Positions 23,326 through 37,000 of a DNA stretch of 64,000 nucleotides are shown in pieces. The stretch covers positions 60,402,426-60,466,425 of the forward strand of contig CM019692.1 in NCBI GenBank assembly GCA_009760885.1, written 5' to 3'. The DNA is from Achatina immaculata. Lineage: Eukaryota > Mollusca > Gastropoda > Stylommatophora > Achatinidae. The notes beneath the pieces are model-generated. The model was not told the DNA's origin and did not search any database. It saw nothing but the letters and a program-made list of their open reading frames with translations. Numbering within the stretch: the first letter of the stretch is position 1; every line of letters starts with the position of its first letter. A program made the position numbers and the translations under genes.

Positions 23326-25147
23326 CAGCTATACTTGACATACATGTAGCCCTCATCTCAGTCATGTTTGACAAACATGTAGCCCTCATCTCAGTCATGT
23401 TTGACAAACATGTAGCCCTCATCTCAGTCATGTTTGACAAACATGTAGCCCTCATCTCAGTCATGTTTGACAAACATGTAGCCCTCATCTCAGTCATGTT
23501 TGACAAACTTGTAGCCCTCATCTCAGTCATGTTTGACAAACTTGTAGCCCTCATCTCAGTCATGTTTGACAAACTTGTAGCCCTCATCTCAGTCATGTTT
23601 GACAAACTTGTAGCCCTCATCTCAGTCATGTTTGACAAACATGTAGCCCTCATCTCAGTCATGTTTGACAAACATGTAGCCCTCATCTCAGTCATGTTTG
23701 ACAAACATGTAGCCCTCATCTCAGTCATGTTTGACAAACATGTAGCCCTCATCTCAGTCATGTTTGACAAACTTGTAGCCCTCATCTCAGTCATGTTTGA
23801 CAAACATGTAGCCCTCATCTCAGTCATGTTTGACAAACATGTAGCCCTCATCTCAGTCATGTTTGACAAACCTGTAGCCCTCATATCAGCCATGTTTGAC
23901 AGACCTGCAGCCCTCATGTCAGCTATGTTTGAAAAACCGGTAGCTCTCTTGTCAGACATATTTGACAAACATGTAGCCCTCATATCAGCCAAGTTTGACA
24001 GACCGGTAGCTCTCTTGTCAGACATGTTTTACAAAATTGTAGCCCTCATGTCAGATATGTTTGATAAAACTGCAGTCCTCATGTCAGTTATGTTTGATAA
24101 AATTGTAACCCTTATGTCAGCATGTTTGATAAAACTGTAACCCTCATGTCAGAATGTTTGATAAAACTATAGCCCTCATGTCAGCATGTTTGACAAACCT
24201 GTAGCCCTCATGTCAGCCATGTTTGACAGACCTGCAGCCCTCATATCAACCATGTTTGACAAACCTGCAGCTGTCATATCAGCCATGTTTGACAGACCTG
24301 AAGCCCTCATGTCAGCCATGTTTGACAAACCTGTAGGTCTCTTGTCATACATGTTTTACAAACCTGAAGCCTTCATATCACCTATGTTTGATAAAACTGC
24401 ACCCATCATGTCAGCTATGTTTGATAACACTGCACCCCTCACGTCAGCTATGTTTGATAAAATTGTAGCCCTCATGTCAACATTTTTGATAAAACTGTAA
24501 CCCTCATATCAGCATGTTTGATAAAACTGTAGCCCTCATATCAGCAATGTTTGATAAAACTGTAACCCTCATGTTAGTTACGTTTGATAACATTGTAGCC
24601 CTCATGTCAGCATGTTTGATACAATTGTAGCCCTCATGTCAGCAAGTTCGTTAAAACTGTAGCCCTCATTTCAGCATGTTTGATAAAATTATACCACTCA
24701 TGTCAGATATGTTTGATAAAATTGTAGCCCTCATGTCAGCATGTTTGATAAAACTATAGCCCTCATGTCAGCATGTTTGACAAACCAGTAACCCTCATAT
24801 CAGCCATGTTTGACAGTCCTGTAGTCCTCATGTCAGCCATGTTCGACAAACCTGCACTCCCCATATCAGCCATATTTGACCTACCTGCAGTCCTCATGTC
24901 AGCTGTGTTTGACACACATGTAGCTCTCTTGTCAGACACGTTTGACAGACCTGTAGCACTCATGTCAGCCATGTTTGACAAACCTGTAACTCTCTTGTCA
25001 GACATGTTTTACAAACCTGTAGCAATCATGTCAGTTCTGTTTACTAAAATTGTAGTCCTCATATCAGCATGTTTGATAAAACTATAGTCCTCATGTCAGC
25101 TATGTTTGATAAAATTGTAGCCATCATGTCAGCATGTTTGATAAAAC
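23326..25147. repeat. 33-bp satellite, about 55 copies, running into a gap
   Basis: The left half is a nearly perfect 33-bp unit (GTAGCCCTCATCTCAGTCAT and GTTTGACAAACAT). The right half is degenerate with units of 30-33 bp. Because 33 is divisible by three, both strands stay open for over 250 codons (VALISVMFDKH on plus, SNMTEMRATCL on minus). I see no splice sites or start context that favour either as a protein. Confidence 0.92.
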
Positions 25148-25247
25148 NNNNNNNNNNNNNNNNNNNNNNNNNNNNNNNNNNNNNNNNNNNNNNNNNNNNN
25201 NNNNNNNNNNNNNNNNNNNNNNNNNNNNNNNNNNNNNNNNNNNNNNN
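25148..25247. other. Assembly gap (100 N)
   Basis: 100 N at the end of the satellite. The array may be longer than shown. Confidence 0.98.
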
Positions 25248-25970
25248 GTCCGTAAGAATAGTGGAGAGCAGAACCTCTATCTTAATGCAAAGAAAACTAA
25301 ATTGATGACAACTGACAAAACAAACAAGGCAGCTGAAATATATATCGATGAGGAAAAATTGGAAGAAGTGGAGAGTTTTGAATATCTTGGATCACTACTA
25401 ACTAATAATGGAGATACAAGAGGGAAATTAAAAGGAGGACATCCATCGCTCTTCAGAAAGTAAAACAAATAAAGAATCTATGGAGAGGAGCAGACAGAAC
25501 TACAAACATAAGATTTTTAAGGGCATGCATCTTTCCCATCACAACATATGCCTGTGAGACCTGGACACTTAACAAAACAGCTGAGAAACACATAAATGCC
25601 TTTGAATGTAAATGCTACAGAAGAGTTCTCCAAATATCGTGGACACAAAAAAGAAGAAATATATCTATACTACAAGAGCTTAATATTGAAGAAGGCTGGC
25701 TAGTAAAGAGGATTAAAGAGTGAAAACTTAAATATTTTGGACACATTAAACGTCATGATAATTTAGAGAAGACCGTATTGGTAGGATACATAATGGGAAA
25801 AAGAAAAAGAGGAAGACCAAAATGAAGATGGCCGCAAGACATCGTTGATGATCTGGAAATGGATGCCGCAGCAGCAGGCCATCTTGCTCACAACCGACAG
25901 GCCTACAGGAGTGCTGTTTGGGAGGCAAAGTTCCACAAGGGACATGCAAATGAATGAATGAATGAATGAG
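25248..25970 (+). mobile_element. LINE-A 3' part
   Basis: Starts in the RT thumb just after the catalytic region (SGEQNLYLNAKKTKLMTTD) and runs through VESFEYLGSLLTNN and CETWTLNKTAEKH to the ATGAATGA tail at ~25945-25970. It has frameshifts at ~25440 and ~25540. The 5' side is hidden by the gap. Confidence 0.82.
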
Positions 25971-27190
25971 CAGTTCTTAAGTACTAGGTGCCTTCTGTCA
26001 TCAGCGTGACATTTTTTTGATGGCTGTTCCCAGAAAATCAGATTTGCCTCTGTGGTTGGGGCCTTTGAAATGATTAGGGACTGGTTTCAAAGCATTGCTG
26101 GGTGATATTGTAATCTCAGATTATGTGACTGCATACAGAAACACCTGAATCTCGCCAAGACAGTCCAACCAATGTTTTAGCCATGGATCTTGTAGAAGCA
26201 AGGGAGAAATGGGCTGAAATTTAAAAATGTACCATGGATGCTGCATCATGACAACAACTCATGCTTCTCATGTGGTTTAACAGATTTTGGTGGAGAAAAA
26301 AGTCACCCTAATGTCCCAGCCATAATGAAATCAGTTTCACCAGTTTTCTTCTTAATTTAAATACATGCCAGTTCCAGGTCTTTTATCATCTTCAGCATTT
26401 TGTAAAGTGTAAAATGTTTATCTGAAATTAATTTCTATGAATCTTTAACTAAAACTTGGATGCAGGACTACTGGTGCAGCTCAGCCATGTTGTCATGTCT
26501 TCCAGATACACACATCATGAATAGTACACTGGGTTTTATCTTATTAACAGTGTGCTGAAATAGCATGTTCTTCTAGATTTAAGCCAAGTTCACCCAACCA
26601 AAATTCTCTACTGAAGTGAAGCATGTAATATTAACAGTATGACCCACTAAGTCTATCATGGAGATGGTTAGAAATTAATACAAATAAATAAGTGTGACTG
26701 TTTTTTTTTCTCATTGTTCTACAAATGAAATAGAATAGGTCACAGCATTTAAGTTTCTCCTATTATTTTCATTTATGTATGTGCTTTTATTTCATTAATG
26801 CTGTGGTCCCAGCAATGTGTATCCAAATCTACTCTCTTGTTTTAGCAAGGCAACACAATTATCAGAGTTTTGGATTACATTTTTGGGTATAAAGTTTTAT
26901 AATTTGTTTCAGTGTCATTCATAGTTTACTATAAATTATTTTGATCAAAAACTGATAAGTAATCATTTTACTTACCAATAATAAAAACAACACGTATAAG
27001 ACACTCATTATACTTTAATGCCCTTTGAGGCAATCTAACCTTTTTTTAATCTCACTTTTTTTTCTCCATTTTCTATAATCATAAGAGTAAATATACTAAG
27101 TTTAGTTTCATTACATTTGTACCAAAGAAGAAAGTTTATATTTAAAATGATGACACTTTGTCCCATTTTCTTTTGTTCTTCTTTCATATC
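25971..27190. other. AT-rich spacer upstream of the receptor exons
   Basis: No repeat or ORF recognised. The region 26000-26600 is less AT-rich but shows no clear splice-flanked exon. Confidence 0.5.
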
Positions 27191-27194
27191 AGAT

Positions 27195-27775
27195 AAATAA
27201 ACTACCAGTAAAATAAGGAAGTTAGGATCAGAATTGCAAAAGCAGCATCAATCTTCAAGAATCTTGAGAACATATGGAACTCAACGGTTATAAGCACAAA
27301 AACCAAGTTAAGACTATTCAATTCAAATGTAATATCCACCCTCATTTATGCATGCAAAAGCTGGAAAACACCTAAAGAAATAGAAAAGAAATTAGACTCT
27401 TTTGAAAACAAATGCCTAAGGAAAATACTGGGCATCAAGTGGAATGAATTCAAGAACAATGCAGAGATAAGACAGATGACTGAACAACAACCAGTCTCAT
27501 GGGTGATCAGGAAAAGGAGATGGACATATGGTGGTCACTTGATGAGAAGAAATGATCAGAGAATCCCAAAACAAGCTATCAAGTGGAACACAACAGGCCG
27601 AAGAAAAAGAGGCAGACCGCGTGAAACTCTGAAGAGGACATTATTAAGAGAGGCCAAATTAACAGGCATAAAATACTTTGATGAGGTTGAAAGACTCACC
27701 GAAGACAGGAAAAATTGGCGAACTACTTTGCAAGCCCTATGTGACGTTTAACGGCACGGGAAGGATATAAGATAT
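27195..27775 (+). mobile_element. LINE-D 3' part
   Basis: Encodes RIRIAKAASIFKNLENIWNS and continues to GRRKRGRPRETLKRTLLRE, with a stop just after ALCDV and a GATATAAG-type tail. It is close to the minus-strand copies at 38225-41770 and ends 100 bp before the first receptor exon. Confidence 0.85.
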
Positions 27776-27873
27776 AAGATAAGAAAATATTCTGTGTTTT
27801 TTCTGATAACCTTGTATTTACTTAAGTTCATGTTTATAATGAGAATAAAAATATATTTTCTTCTAATTAACAG

Positions 27874-28026
27874 AACGCAACTATTCTGAATCATGTAGTG
27901 GAACCAGTCTAGAAGAGTGCTGGGAGACCAGTACTGTGTGTAAAGATAACAACAAGACATCAGCATCAAAAATGTGCTTGTGTGATCAGTCTACCTACAG
28001 AACAGACAATAATACATGTATTTCTA
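27874..28026 (+). CDS. EB-like Cys-rich exon
   Basis: 51 codons, phase 1-1, after acceptor AATTAACAG and before GTAAGT. The spacing of Cys in SCSGTSLEECWETSTVC, MCLC and NNTC matches an EB/EGF-like module. Confidence 0.75.
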
Positions 28027-31000
28027 GTAAGTATTATATGAGTTTTATACAGTGCATTAGTTTTGTATACTTAATATGTAATAAGCTTTTTCTTTTCTAT
28101 AAAAACAAAAACAAAAATGTTTTTTACTGTGTAGTTATCAGCCTCTCTTCTTCACACATATGCTTATACATATGTGTGCTGTACCAAATATTTGTATTTG
28201 GCCAAATACAATTCCCCAAAAGTTTTCTTATTTAATATTTTCAAATCATGGGTATCTGAAACTGCAGATATGGGAGGATTACCTTCCATCTCTCTCTATC
28301 TTCTGCGTGTGTGCGTGTGTTTGTCTGTGTGTTTGTGTATGTGGAGAGTGAGTGTGTGACACAGGTATTCAGTCAGTTATATCATACTTTATTACCTCAC
28401 ATTGTAAGTATTGTGCAAGAATGTGATCAACTCACATTATAAATGCCATATTCTTACATACTGAACTTGTCTTATATTATTCTCTGTATTACACAGGAGA
28501 CTATTTGATAGTTGGTAGTATTAGTCATACCAGTCAGACAACACAAGTGTCCTTACATTGGGAAGACAGGTCTCAGAGAGGTAATGTGAGCTACAAGATT
28601 ACATGGACTAGCAGTGGAAAAAGTATATCATCTATATCTGCCAGTAGAACTGGAGGAAATGTAACTAACCTTGAACCTGGAACTCAGTACATCTTTACTG
28701 TCATTGGATCTCTACCAAGTGATGATTATTATGAAAAAACAGAAATGCAGTCGTCACAATATACAGCATGGACATGTGAGTATTTTCCTATAACAAACAG
28801 AAGTACTTTAGTTGTGTGGCAGAATGAATTAAACTGTACTATTCTTCTTCATAAAAGTTACTGAGCTTGAAAGCTATTCTTCTAGATAAAGGTTACTGAG
28901 CTTGAAAGCTATTCTTCTAGATAAAAGTTACTGAGCTTGGAACCTATTCTTCTTCATAAAAGTTACTGAGCTTGAAAGCTATTCTTCTTCATAAAAGTTA
29001 CTGAGCTTGAAAGCTATTCTTCTTGATAAAAGTTACTGAGCTTGGAAACTATTCTTCTTGATAAAAGTTACTGAGCTTAAAAACTATTCTTCTAGATAAA
29101 AGTTACTGAGCTTGAAAGCTATTCTTCTAGATAAAAATTACTGAGCTTGAAAGCTATTCTTCTAGATAAAAGTTACTTAGCTTAAAAGCTATTCTTCTAC
29201 ATAAAAGTTACTGAGCTTGAAAGCTATTCTTCTAGATAAAAGTTACTGAGCTTGAAAACTATTCTTCTTGATAAAAGTTACTGAGCTTGAAATTTTTCTT
29301 CCAAATAAAAGTTACTGAGCTTAGCTAAGCTATTCTTCTAGATAAAAGTTACTGAGCTTGAAATTTTTCTTCCAGATAAAAGTTACTGAGCTTGAAAACT
29401 ATTCTTCTTGATAAAAGTTACTGAGCTTGAAAACTATTCTTCTAGATAAAAATTACTGAGCTTGAAAGCTATTCTTCTAGATAAAAGTTACTGAGCTTGA
29501 AAACTATTCTTCTAGATAAAAATTACTGAGCTTGAAAGCTATTCTTCTAGATAAAAGTTACTTAGCTTGAAAACTATTCTTCTAGATAAAAGTTACTGAG
29601 CTTAAAAAATATTCTTCTAGATAAAAGTTACTGAGTTTGAAAACTCTTCTTCTTCTTCTTCGTTCGCATTGTCTGTCTATACCTGCAGTCCTGTCTCTTG
29701 GATAAATTTCACTGTTTTTTGTAATTCATGTATGGAACCATAGAGCTTATCTTCTTTAGTGGTTTCACTGGGCCAGTAATTATTTCTCAGTGTTTCATAG
29801 TTGGTGCAGTTCTGGAGGATATGTTCCACAGTTTGGGGCTCCTGGGCACATGTACATAGATTAATAGTACCAACCTTAAACTTTGTATACATATGACTTC
29901 GGAGTCGGGTGTGTCCTGTTCGGAGACGGAAGATGGTGACTTGTTCCTTTCTGTTTAGCATGTGATAGTCATCATGTGGTGGCGTTTGTGGCTTCCTGTA
30001 GGTTTTTATCATGCTTTTCTTCTGATTATAGGTAATTGGTATGTCTGGTTGCTCCATTTCAGTGCCCTCTTTGGCCAGATGGTCAGCTTTCTCATTGCCT
30101 GGTATCCTACAGTGGGAGGGAATCCATTGCAAAGTGACTCCATGTTGTAAGCCAATTTTTGACAAGGCATCCTTAAGGTCTGGTAGTTTGTTGCACTGAA
30201 GAGCTTCCAGTACTGATCTTGCATCTGTGAGAATTACTACAGGACATGTATCAATTCTGGAGTCTGATAGTTTTTCAACTGCAGCAATAATTGCCCTAAC
30301 TTCTGCATCAAAGTTGTTGCAGTATTTTCCAGTGGGTATGGAAATCTTGTCAGTGGTGTTGTTTGGATATTCATTATGTGCTCCTGCCCCTCCATTCTTT
30401 ATGGCATTGTGTGCAGATCCATCTGTATACACACATATCCAGGTGTCACATGGATATTTGTCATCTAGAACACTAAGTGTGGCTTACAAGGCTGCTTTGC
30501 ATCTCACCATTCTGCACACCTTTCACTTCAGTCTGAATAGTTATTTGTGTATAATCTGCTTCTTTCCACGGTGTATGCACTGGTACAGATGATAATGGAG
30601 CGACTACAGTTGGAAGGTCAGGTATCAGTTTACACATACGCTTGGCCTGGTGAATGAAGCTGCTTCTTTTAAGCCATCTTAATGCCAAGTTATTGAATCT
30701 CTCCTTCAGGGGATGGCTTACAGAGCTAAGGAATTTCTCTCCCATGGTCATGACCTTTGTGTCTCTACGTTCCTTTAGCGCTTGAACACCAACTATTTTC
30801 TGCATTTCTGCTATTGGTGTGGACCTCATGGCACCTGTGATAATCCATAGTGACTGATTTTGAACCTTTTCTAGATTATGCAGCGTAGTGTTTGATGCTG
30901 TGCACCAAGATGTTGAGCCATATTCTAAATGTGGTAGAATACTTTGCTGATATACATTCTTGAGGATTCTTTCACTAGCTTCCCATGTGGTTCCACTTAA

Positions 31001-34000
31001 TTTTCTTAATATGGCTAGTTTTCTTCTGGCTTTTGCTTCTGCACTGTTGATGTGTTGCATCCAAGTCAGTTTTGAGTCAAGAGTCACTCCTAAGTAAGTG
31101 GGTTGGTTGTCCATCCTTAAGGATATTTCATTTACAAAGATCTTACCTGCTTTCTGTTTAGATGAGAGAGTGAACAGAGTGGTACTTGATTTCTCTGTGT
31201 TGATACTTACACACCATTTGTTTGTCCATGATGTCAAGATGTCTGCTGCTCTTTGGAGTCTCTGTGTAGCAACTGTCGCATATTCATCTGTACACCACAT
31301 GACCAGATCATCTGCATACAATGCCGCTTTGATTCCATAGGGAAGTTCCTTGACCAGGTCATTAATGAATACAAGGAATAGTGTAGGCGAAAGGACTCCT
31401 CCTTGTGGTACACCGTGTCACAGAAGTACTTTCTGGCTTTTGTGTCCATCCATTACTAATCTAGCTCTACTATTGTGTAAATAGGACTTTATCCAGTTGT
31501 ACAGTCTTCCATTCACATTGCAGTTTCTTAGTTTCCACAGCAGACCTTTTTTCCATACTTTATCAAAGGCTTTCTTTAGGTCTATCCACACTGCTAGTAC
31601 AAGGTTTTTCTCTTGGAATGCATCCTCAATCTCTTGAGAGAGATAGGTCACTTGATCTTCCGTACTGTAGTACTGCCTAAATCCTGCTTGTTGTGGAACG
31701 AGAAGGTTTTCACTTACTAGGTACCATTTTAGCCTCAGGTCAATGATGCGTTCCATCGTTTTGCATAGGCAGCTAGTGAGACTGATTGGCCTGTAGCTGG
31801 AGGCAGTATCACTGTTTTTCCCTGGCTTTAGCAGTGGTACCATGCTTGCTTCCTTCCAGATTTGAGGTAACATACCCGTGCTCCAGCACATATTGAAAAT
31901 ATCCAACAGCTTTCCTATTGCTGCCATTCCCAGGTTCTTGATCATTTCATTTGACACTCCATCTGGTCCTGGTGATTTCCTTGGTTTCAGTTTACTGACT
32001 GCTAGGTCTAACTCGCTGCGTGTGATTGGTGCATCCATGACCTCCACTTTTCTGACTTGTTCCTCTTCTTTCTGTGGGTCAGTGCGCACTGCACGCTCTT
32101 TCTCTGGATGGATATCAATGTTGCAGTCCTGTGCAAACATGCGAGCAAAGTGATCTGCTACCTGCTTACCTGTAAGAGTATTCCCATCCTCTATTAGTGT
32201 AATCTTTGTACTTCTTCCAGTACTCTCATCAGTTAACTGTTTGATTAGTTTCCACAGTTTCCTTCCATCCTTTTCAAAGTTTAGGGACTCTGTTTTCTCT
32301 CTCCAACTTTCCCGTCTGGCTTGCAGCTTGGCTCTCTGAAATTTGGCCTTAGAATGTTGGTAATTATTGTGGTGTTCTTGGCATGGTCTATTTTCTGCTT
32401 GCTTTCGAGCTGCTTCCACATCATCATGGAGTTTTCCCAGCTCACTAGACCAGTATGGTTTATAGTCCCTGCGAGCTCCTCTGGGAATGGTTTCATGATC
32501 GGCCTGAAGGATACAAGCATTGAATTCCTTCACTATGCTGTTAATATCCTTACCTTCTATTGACAGCTGTCCCACCAGGATACCTGTACAATGTCTGTAC
32601 ATTGTCCAGTTTGCTTTTTTATAGTTCCATCCGAGGATAGGGCTACTGGTGTTAAGGAATTCATTTTCTATTGTCAAGAAGACTGGTCGATGGTCGCTAC
32701 CTCCAAGTTGTTTTCCAACTTCACGTGTAATGTTCCACTTCAGATCTGGAGAGTGGAATGCCAGATCTGGTGTTGAGGTTGTACGCCAAGCTCTTGAGTA
32801 AAATGTTGGGGGATCCATTAGCTGGTTGATCAGGAGAAGTCCATTATCATCCTACCAGCTCTCAACTTCCTCTCCTCTCTTGTCTATGTGGTCATAGCCC
32901 CAGCTCTGGGAATGGCTGTTAAAATCGCCACAGTCTCTCTTTGTGTGGGATTGTTTCTAAAGCAAGTGGGCGGTCATTAGGACAGTAATAGTTAAGGAGG
33001 TGGAAATCTGTATTACTGCTTTTTAGATGGATCATCTGATATTCGGCTCCTTCCATGAACACTCCCACCGACATGCGCTGATGTTATTCTTAACAAGTGT
33101 GAGTACTCCTCCTTTTCTTCTGTCCTGTCGGTCTGATCTAAAACATTGATAGCCTCTGATTTTAAAGGCAGCATCTTTGGTTAGGTGTGTCTCCTGTATG
33201 CAGCATATACTTACCTGCTCTGCAAAAAGTATGTTCTCTAGTTCCACCTTTTTGCTATAGCCGTCTCTAACACTGCTGACACCCCCAGCATTCCACTGCA
33301 TTATTTTAAGTTCTTGCTTTTTGGCTGTTTTCTTCTGTTGTATTTTTTGGCCAGTAGCTCTACTCTCATGTCTCCTGACTCCACAAGATGAACTGAGTGG
33401 ACTTCCAGTAGCATTGGGTGGACACTTTCAAGGCAGGGGGCCTGCCACTGGACCTGCCTGGTTAGTCTTCACAGGGCGAGCACCATGTTTGAATGCTGCA
33501 GATAGAGACATTTCATTAGCGATAATGCGTGTTACCCTGATTTTTGTGATGCGCCTTTTGGCTGGGTAACTCCAACTTCAGCACCTTTCCTTCCTAGGGC
33601 AGACTGTGGTCTTGCTCGGACTACCATGAAGATAGGGTGGCTGGCCTGGCCAAAACTTTGTTTTCCAGCCTCTGGTGGCTGTATGTAAGTCCTTTCTACA
33701 TGCAGATGGTTTGGAGACAGTTCCACAAAGACACTCTGACTTTGAGATGAGGGACCTGATGAGTGCTTCAATGATATTCATTCCCTGCCACCTATAGTCT
33801 GCTGGCTCTGTTTCGTTTACATCATTCTGATAGCCATTGTTGTAAAGACCTATAGGCTTGTCACGTCCTGGATTCATTGGTTTCACACCAGACTTCCCTC
33901 ATCCCCGCCAGAGATCTCCATGTCCCCATCTGTCCACCTATCTGACATTACATTTTACAAAAATAACAGTTACAATTAGTGTTGATTGCTACAAGTTTCT

Positions 34001-37000
34001 GGACTACAGAAGTAGGTCAGAGTTTTTAAGCAAACAGATCTATGTTCCCTGTCTCACAAACATTATGTTAAGATAAGTGTGCTCTTAACACAGTTGTTCC
34101 CAGGGGGAGCTTGAAAGCTATTCTTCTAGATAAAAGTTACTGAGCTTGAAAACTATTCTTCTAGATAAAAATTACTGAGCTTGGAACCTAATCTTCTAGA
34201 TAAAAATTACTGAGCTTGAAAGCTATTCTTCTAGATAAAAGTTACTGAGTTGAAAGCTATTTTTCTTGATAAAAGTTGCATATCTTGAAAGTTATTCTTT
34301 TAAATATAAGTTATGAGCTGGAAAAAAACTATGTACAAAGTGTCAGTGAATTATGAGGGTCTGGAGGAATCATTGTTTTAATGTTCAGGCTGAGGTTGAT
34401 TGTTTAACCACCAGAGACCGTGAACTTGTGGTCTCTGCAATCAAACCTATGATGACCAGCCAGGGTGGGATTAATTTACACTAGCTTGTTTCAAGTTATA
34501 ACAAACTAACAGAAAGGGAAAGAATGTTCACTGTAGCAGACTACCCATAGGAAGCAGGTGATACATATATAGTATATCTTTCTGGGCAAAAAAGCAGTTT
34601 GAAGGTATGTGAGAGTACATACCCACTCGTACAGACCATTGTCAAGAATCTTGCTATCATGACTTACATGCTTGAAAGCACTTAGGTGGGAAGTAGCGTT
34701 GTTCAGAATCTTGCTATCATGACTTACACGCTTGAAAGCACTTAGGTGGGAAGTTGCATTATCCAGAATCTTGCTATCATGACTTACACACTTGAAAGCT
34801 CTGAGATGGGAAGTTGCATTGTCCAGAATCTTGCTATCATGACTTACATGCTTGAAAGCACTTAGGTGGGAAGTTGCATTATCCAGAATCTTGCTATCAT
34901 GACTTACACACTTGAAAGCTCTGAGATGGGAAGTTGCATTGTCCAGAATCTTGCTATCATGACTTACATGCTTGAAAGCACTTAGGTGGGAAGTTGCATT
35001 ATCCAGAATCTTGCTATCATGACTTACACACTTGAAAGCTCTGAGATGGGAAGTTGCATTGTCCAGAATCTTGCTATCATGACTTACATGCTTATCAACA
35101 CTGAGGTGGGAAGTTGCATTGTCCAGAATCATGCTATCATGACTTACATGCTTATCAGCACTTAGGTGGGAAGTTGCATTATCCAGAATCTTGCTATCAT
35201 GACTTACACGCTTATCAGCACTTAGGTGGGAAGTTGCATTGTCCAGAATCTTGCTATCATGACTTACACATTCATCAACACTGAGGTAGGCAATAGCATT
35301 GTCCAAAATCAACAGCCTTTACTTCTTCTGCTGGAAGTATTAGGACATCTTCCAGATATTTCCACACAGCAGAGATGAAGTGTATGAAGAACCAGTCACA
35401 GAATATCTGCACATTAAACCACACTTTCTTAGAGTGATAATGCACTGGGAGTCACTTCATAATATCTTTCCTAATCTGTGGTCCACATGACCACTAATTT
35501 TGGCTGATGCATCCTATCTGCTTTAGCATAGAAACACTGAAAGAAATTGCTCCTTACTTTGTTTATTGTCAGCTATCAACCCTTCATGTCTGAATGCCTG
35601 TGTTGTTCTTAAAAAGAGCCCAGTCCTTATCCATGTTGTATGTTGGGAATCTAACAGGTTCTTTTTTTTTATCAAATAATTTAACTTTTGTCTGTATGAC
35701 CCCACCTCATCCATCACTGAACTACTAGTCTCACCATATGTTATCTTATTACTAATTCCATAGTGATTTCTAAACCTCCGTAGCCACCCATTTCTGAGCT
35801 ACTAGTCTCACCATGTGTTATCTTATTACTAATTCCATAGTGATTTCTAAACCTCCGTAGCCAGCCATCACTGAACTACTAGTCTCACCATATGTTATCT
35901 TATTACTAATTCCATAGTGATTTCTAAACCTCCGTAGCCACCCATCACTGAACTACTAGTCTCACCATATGTTATCTTATTACTAATTCCATAGTGATTT
36001 CTAAACCTCCGTAGCCACCCATCACTGAACTACTAGTCTCACTATGTGTTAATCTTATTAGTAATTCTCCTAAACCCATGATTGATCTGTACAAGAAAAG
36101 CCTTGCATACTCTGCAGTACAGCTCTGGAACACCCTACCCTACCATTTAAAATCCATTAGTAGTACTTCATCCTTTAACTCAAACCTGTTTCATTATTTA
36201 CCTGCTTGTAATTATATGCCTCCATAGAATAACCAGCACTCTCTCAACCTATGACTCACCAGCCATCAAGTACTAAAATGACATACTGGTTTGAAAAGTA
36301 ACTTGTTAGATATTGTTAGAAATTATTTTAATGTTTGTTAAAAACATATGTTAGAAAATCTGTACTGAAAATGTATTTTTGTTTATGTATATGTCTTTGT
36401 GTGTATGCGTGTGTGAGTGTTATTTTCTTAGGTTAATTATTTCCTCTCTTTTACTTTGAATGTGATAGTTTAATCTTACACTATTTGATATGTTGTTTCC
36501 AAATGTAATTTGTATACTTCTATTAAATCAAGTGTGTGGGAAGAATGAAAGATTGAGTGATGAAGGGCAGAATGTAAGACGGGTCTGCATGCCCAATTCT
36601 TTACCCTTTAAAAATAAAGTTCATTCATTCATTCCTGCTGTAATTTCTAAACCTCCATACCACACATGAAGTTTCCTGTGCCCACATGCTGGATGAGTTT
36701 GGTTACAACATTTAGAATTTCCACACCACGGACATTTACACTTATAAGAAAATGTATTGAAATTCAGCAAACAAACAGCAAGGAACTCTGGTAAGCTACA
36801 GATGTGAACATCTGCATGGTACCTTCAGCCTCATGAACCAGTTATAAACCAACAACTTGCAGACTTCAAGAAGTCATGACTCATAGGAGCCTACCTTCTT
36901 TAGAAAGTCAGAAGTTTAAAGGGCCGAAACATTTGCCTGAGGGGGAGTACCTCTCTCATGATCTGAGGAATTATGTTGATGTTTTACTTTCTACAAGAGT

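Noticed and set aside
23261..24140. Overlapping 254- and 272-codon frames on opposite strands as genes
   Set aside because: Both come from a 33-bp satellite. Two strands open equally is a sign of period, not of coding.
34506..35312. 268-codon minus-strand open frame (repeats of ILDNATSHLSAFKHVSHDSK)
   Set aside because: It follows from a 60-bp tandem repeat, a multiple of three. There is no splice or start context and no known domain.
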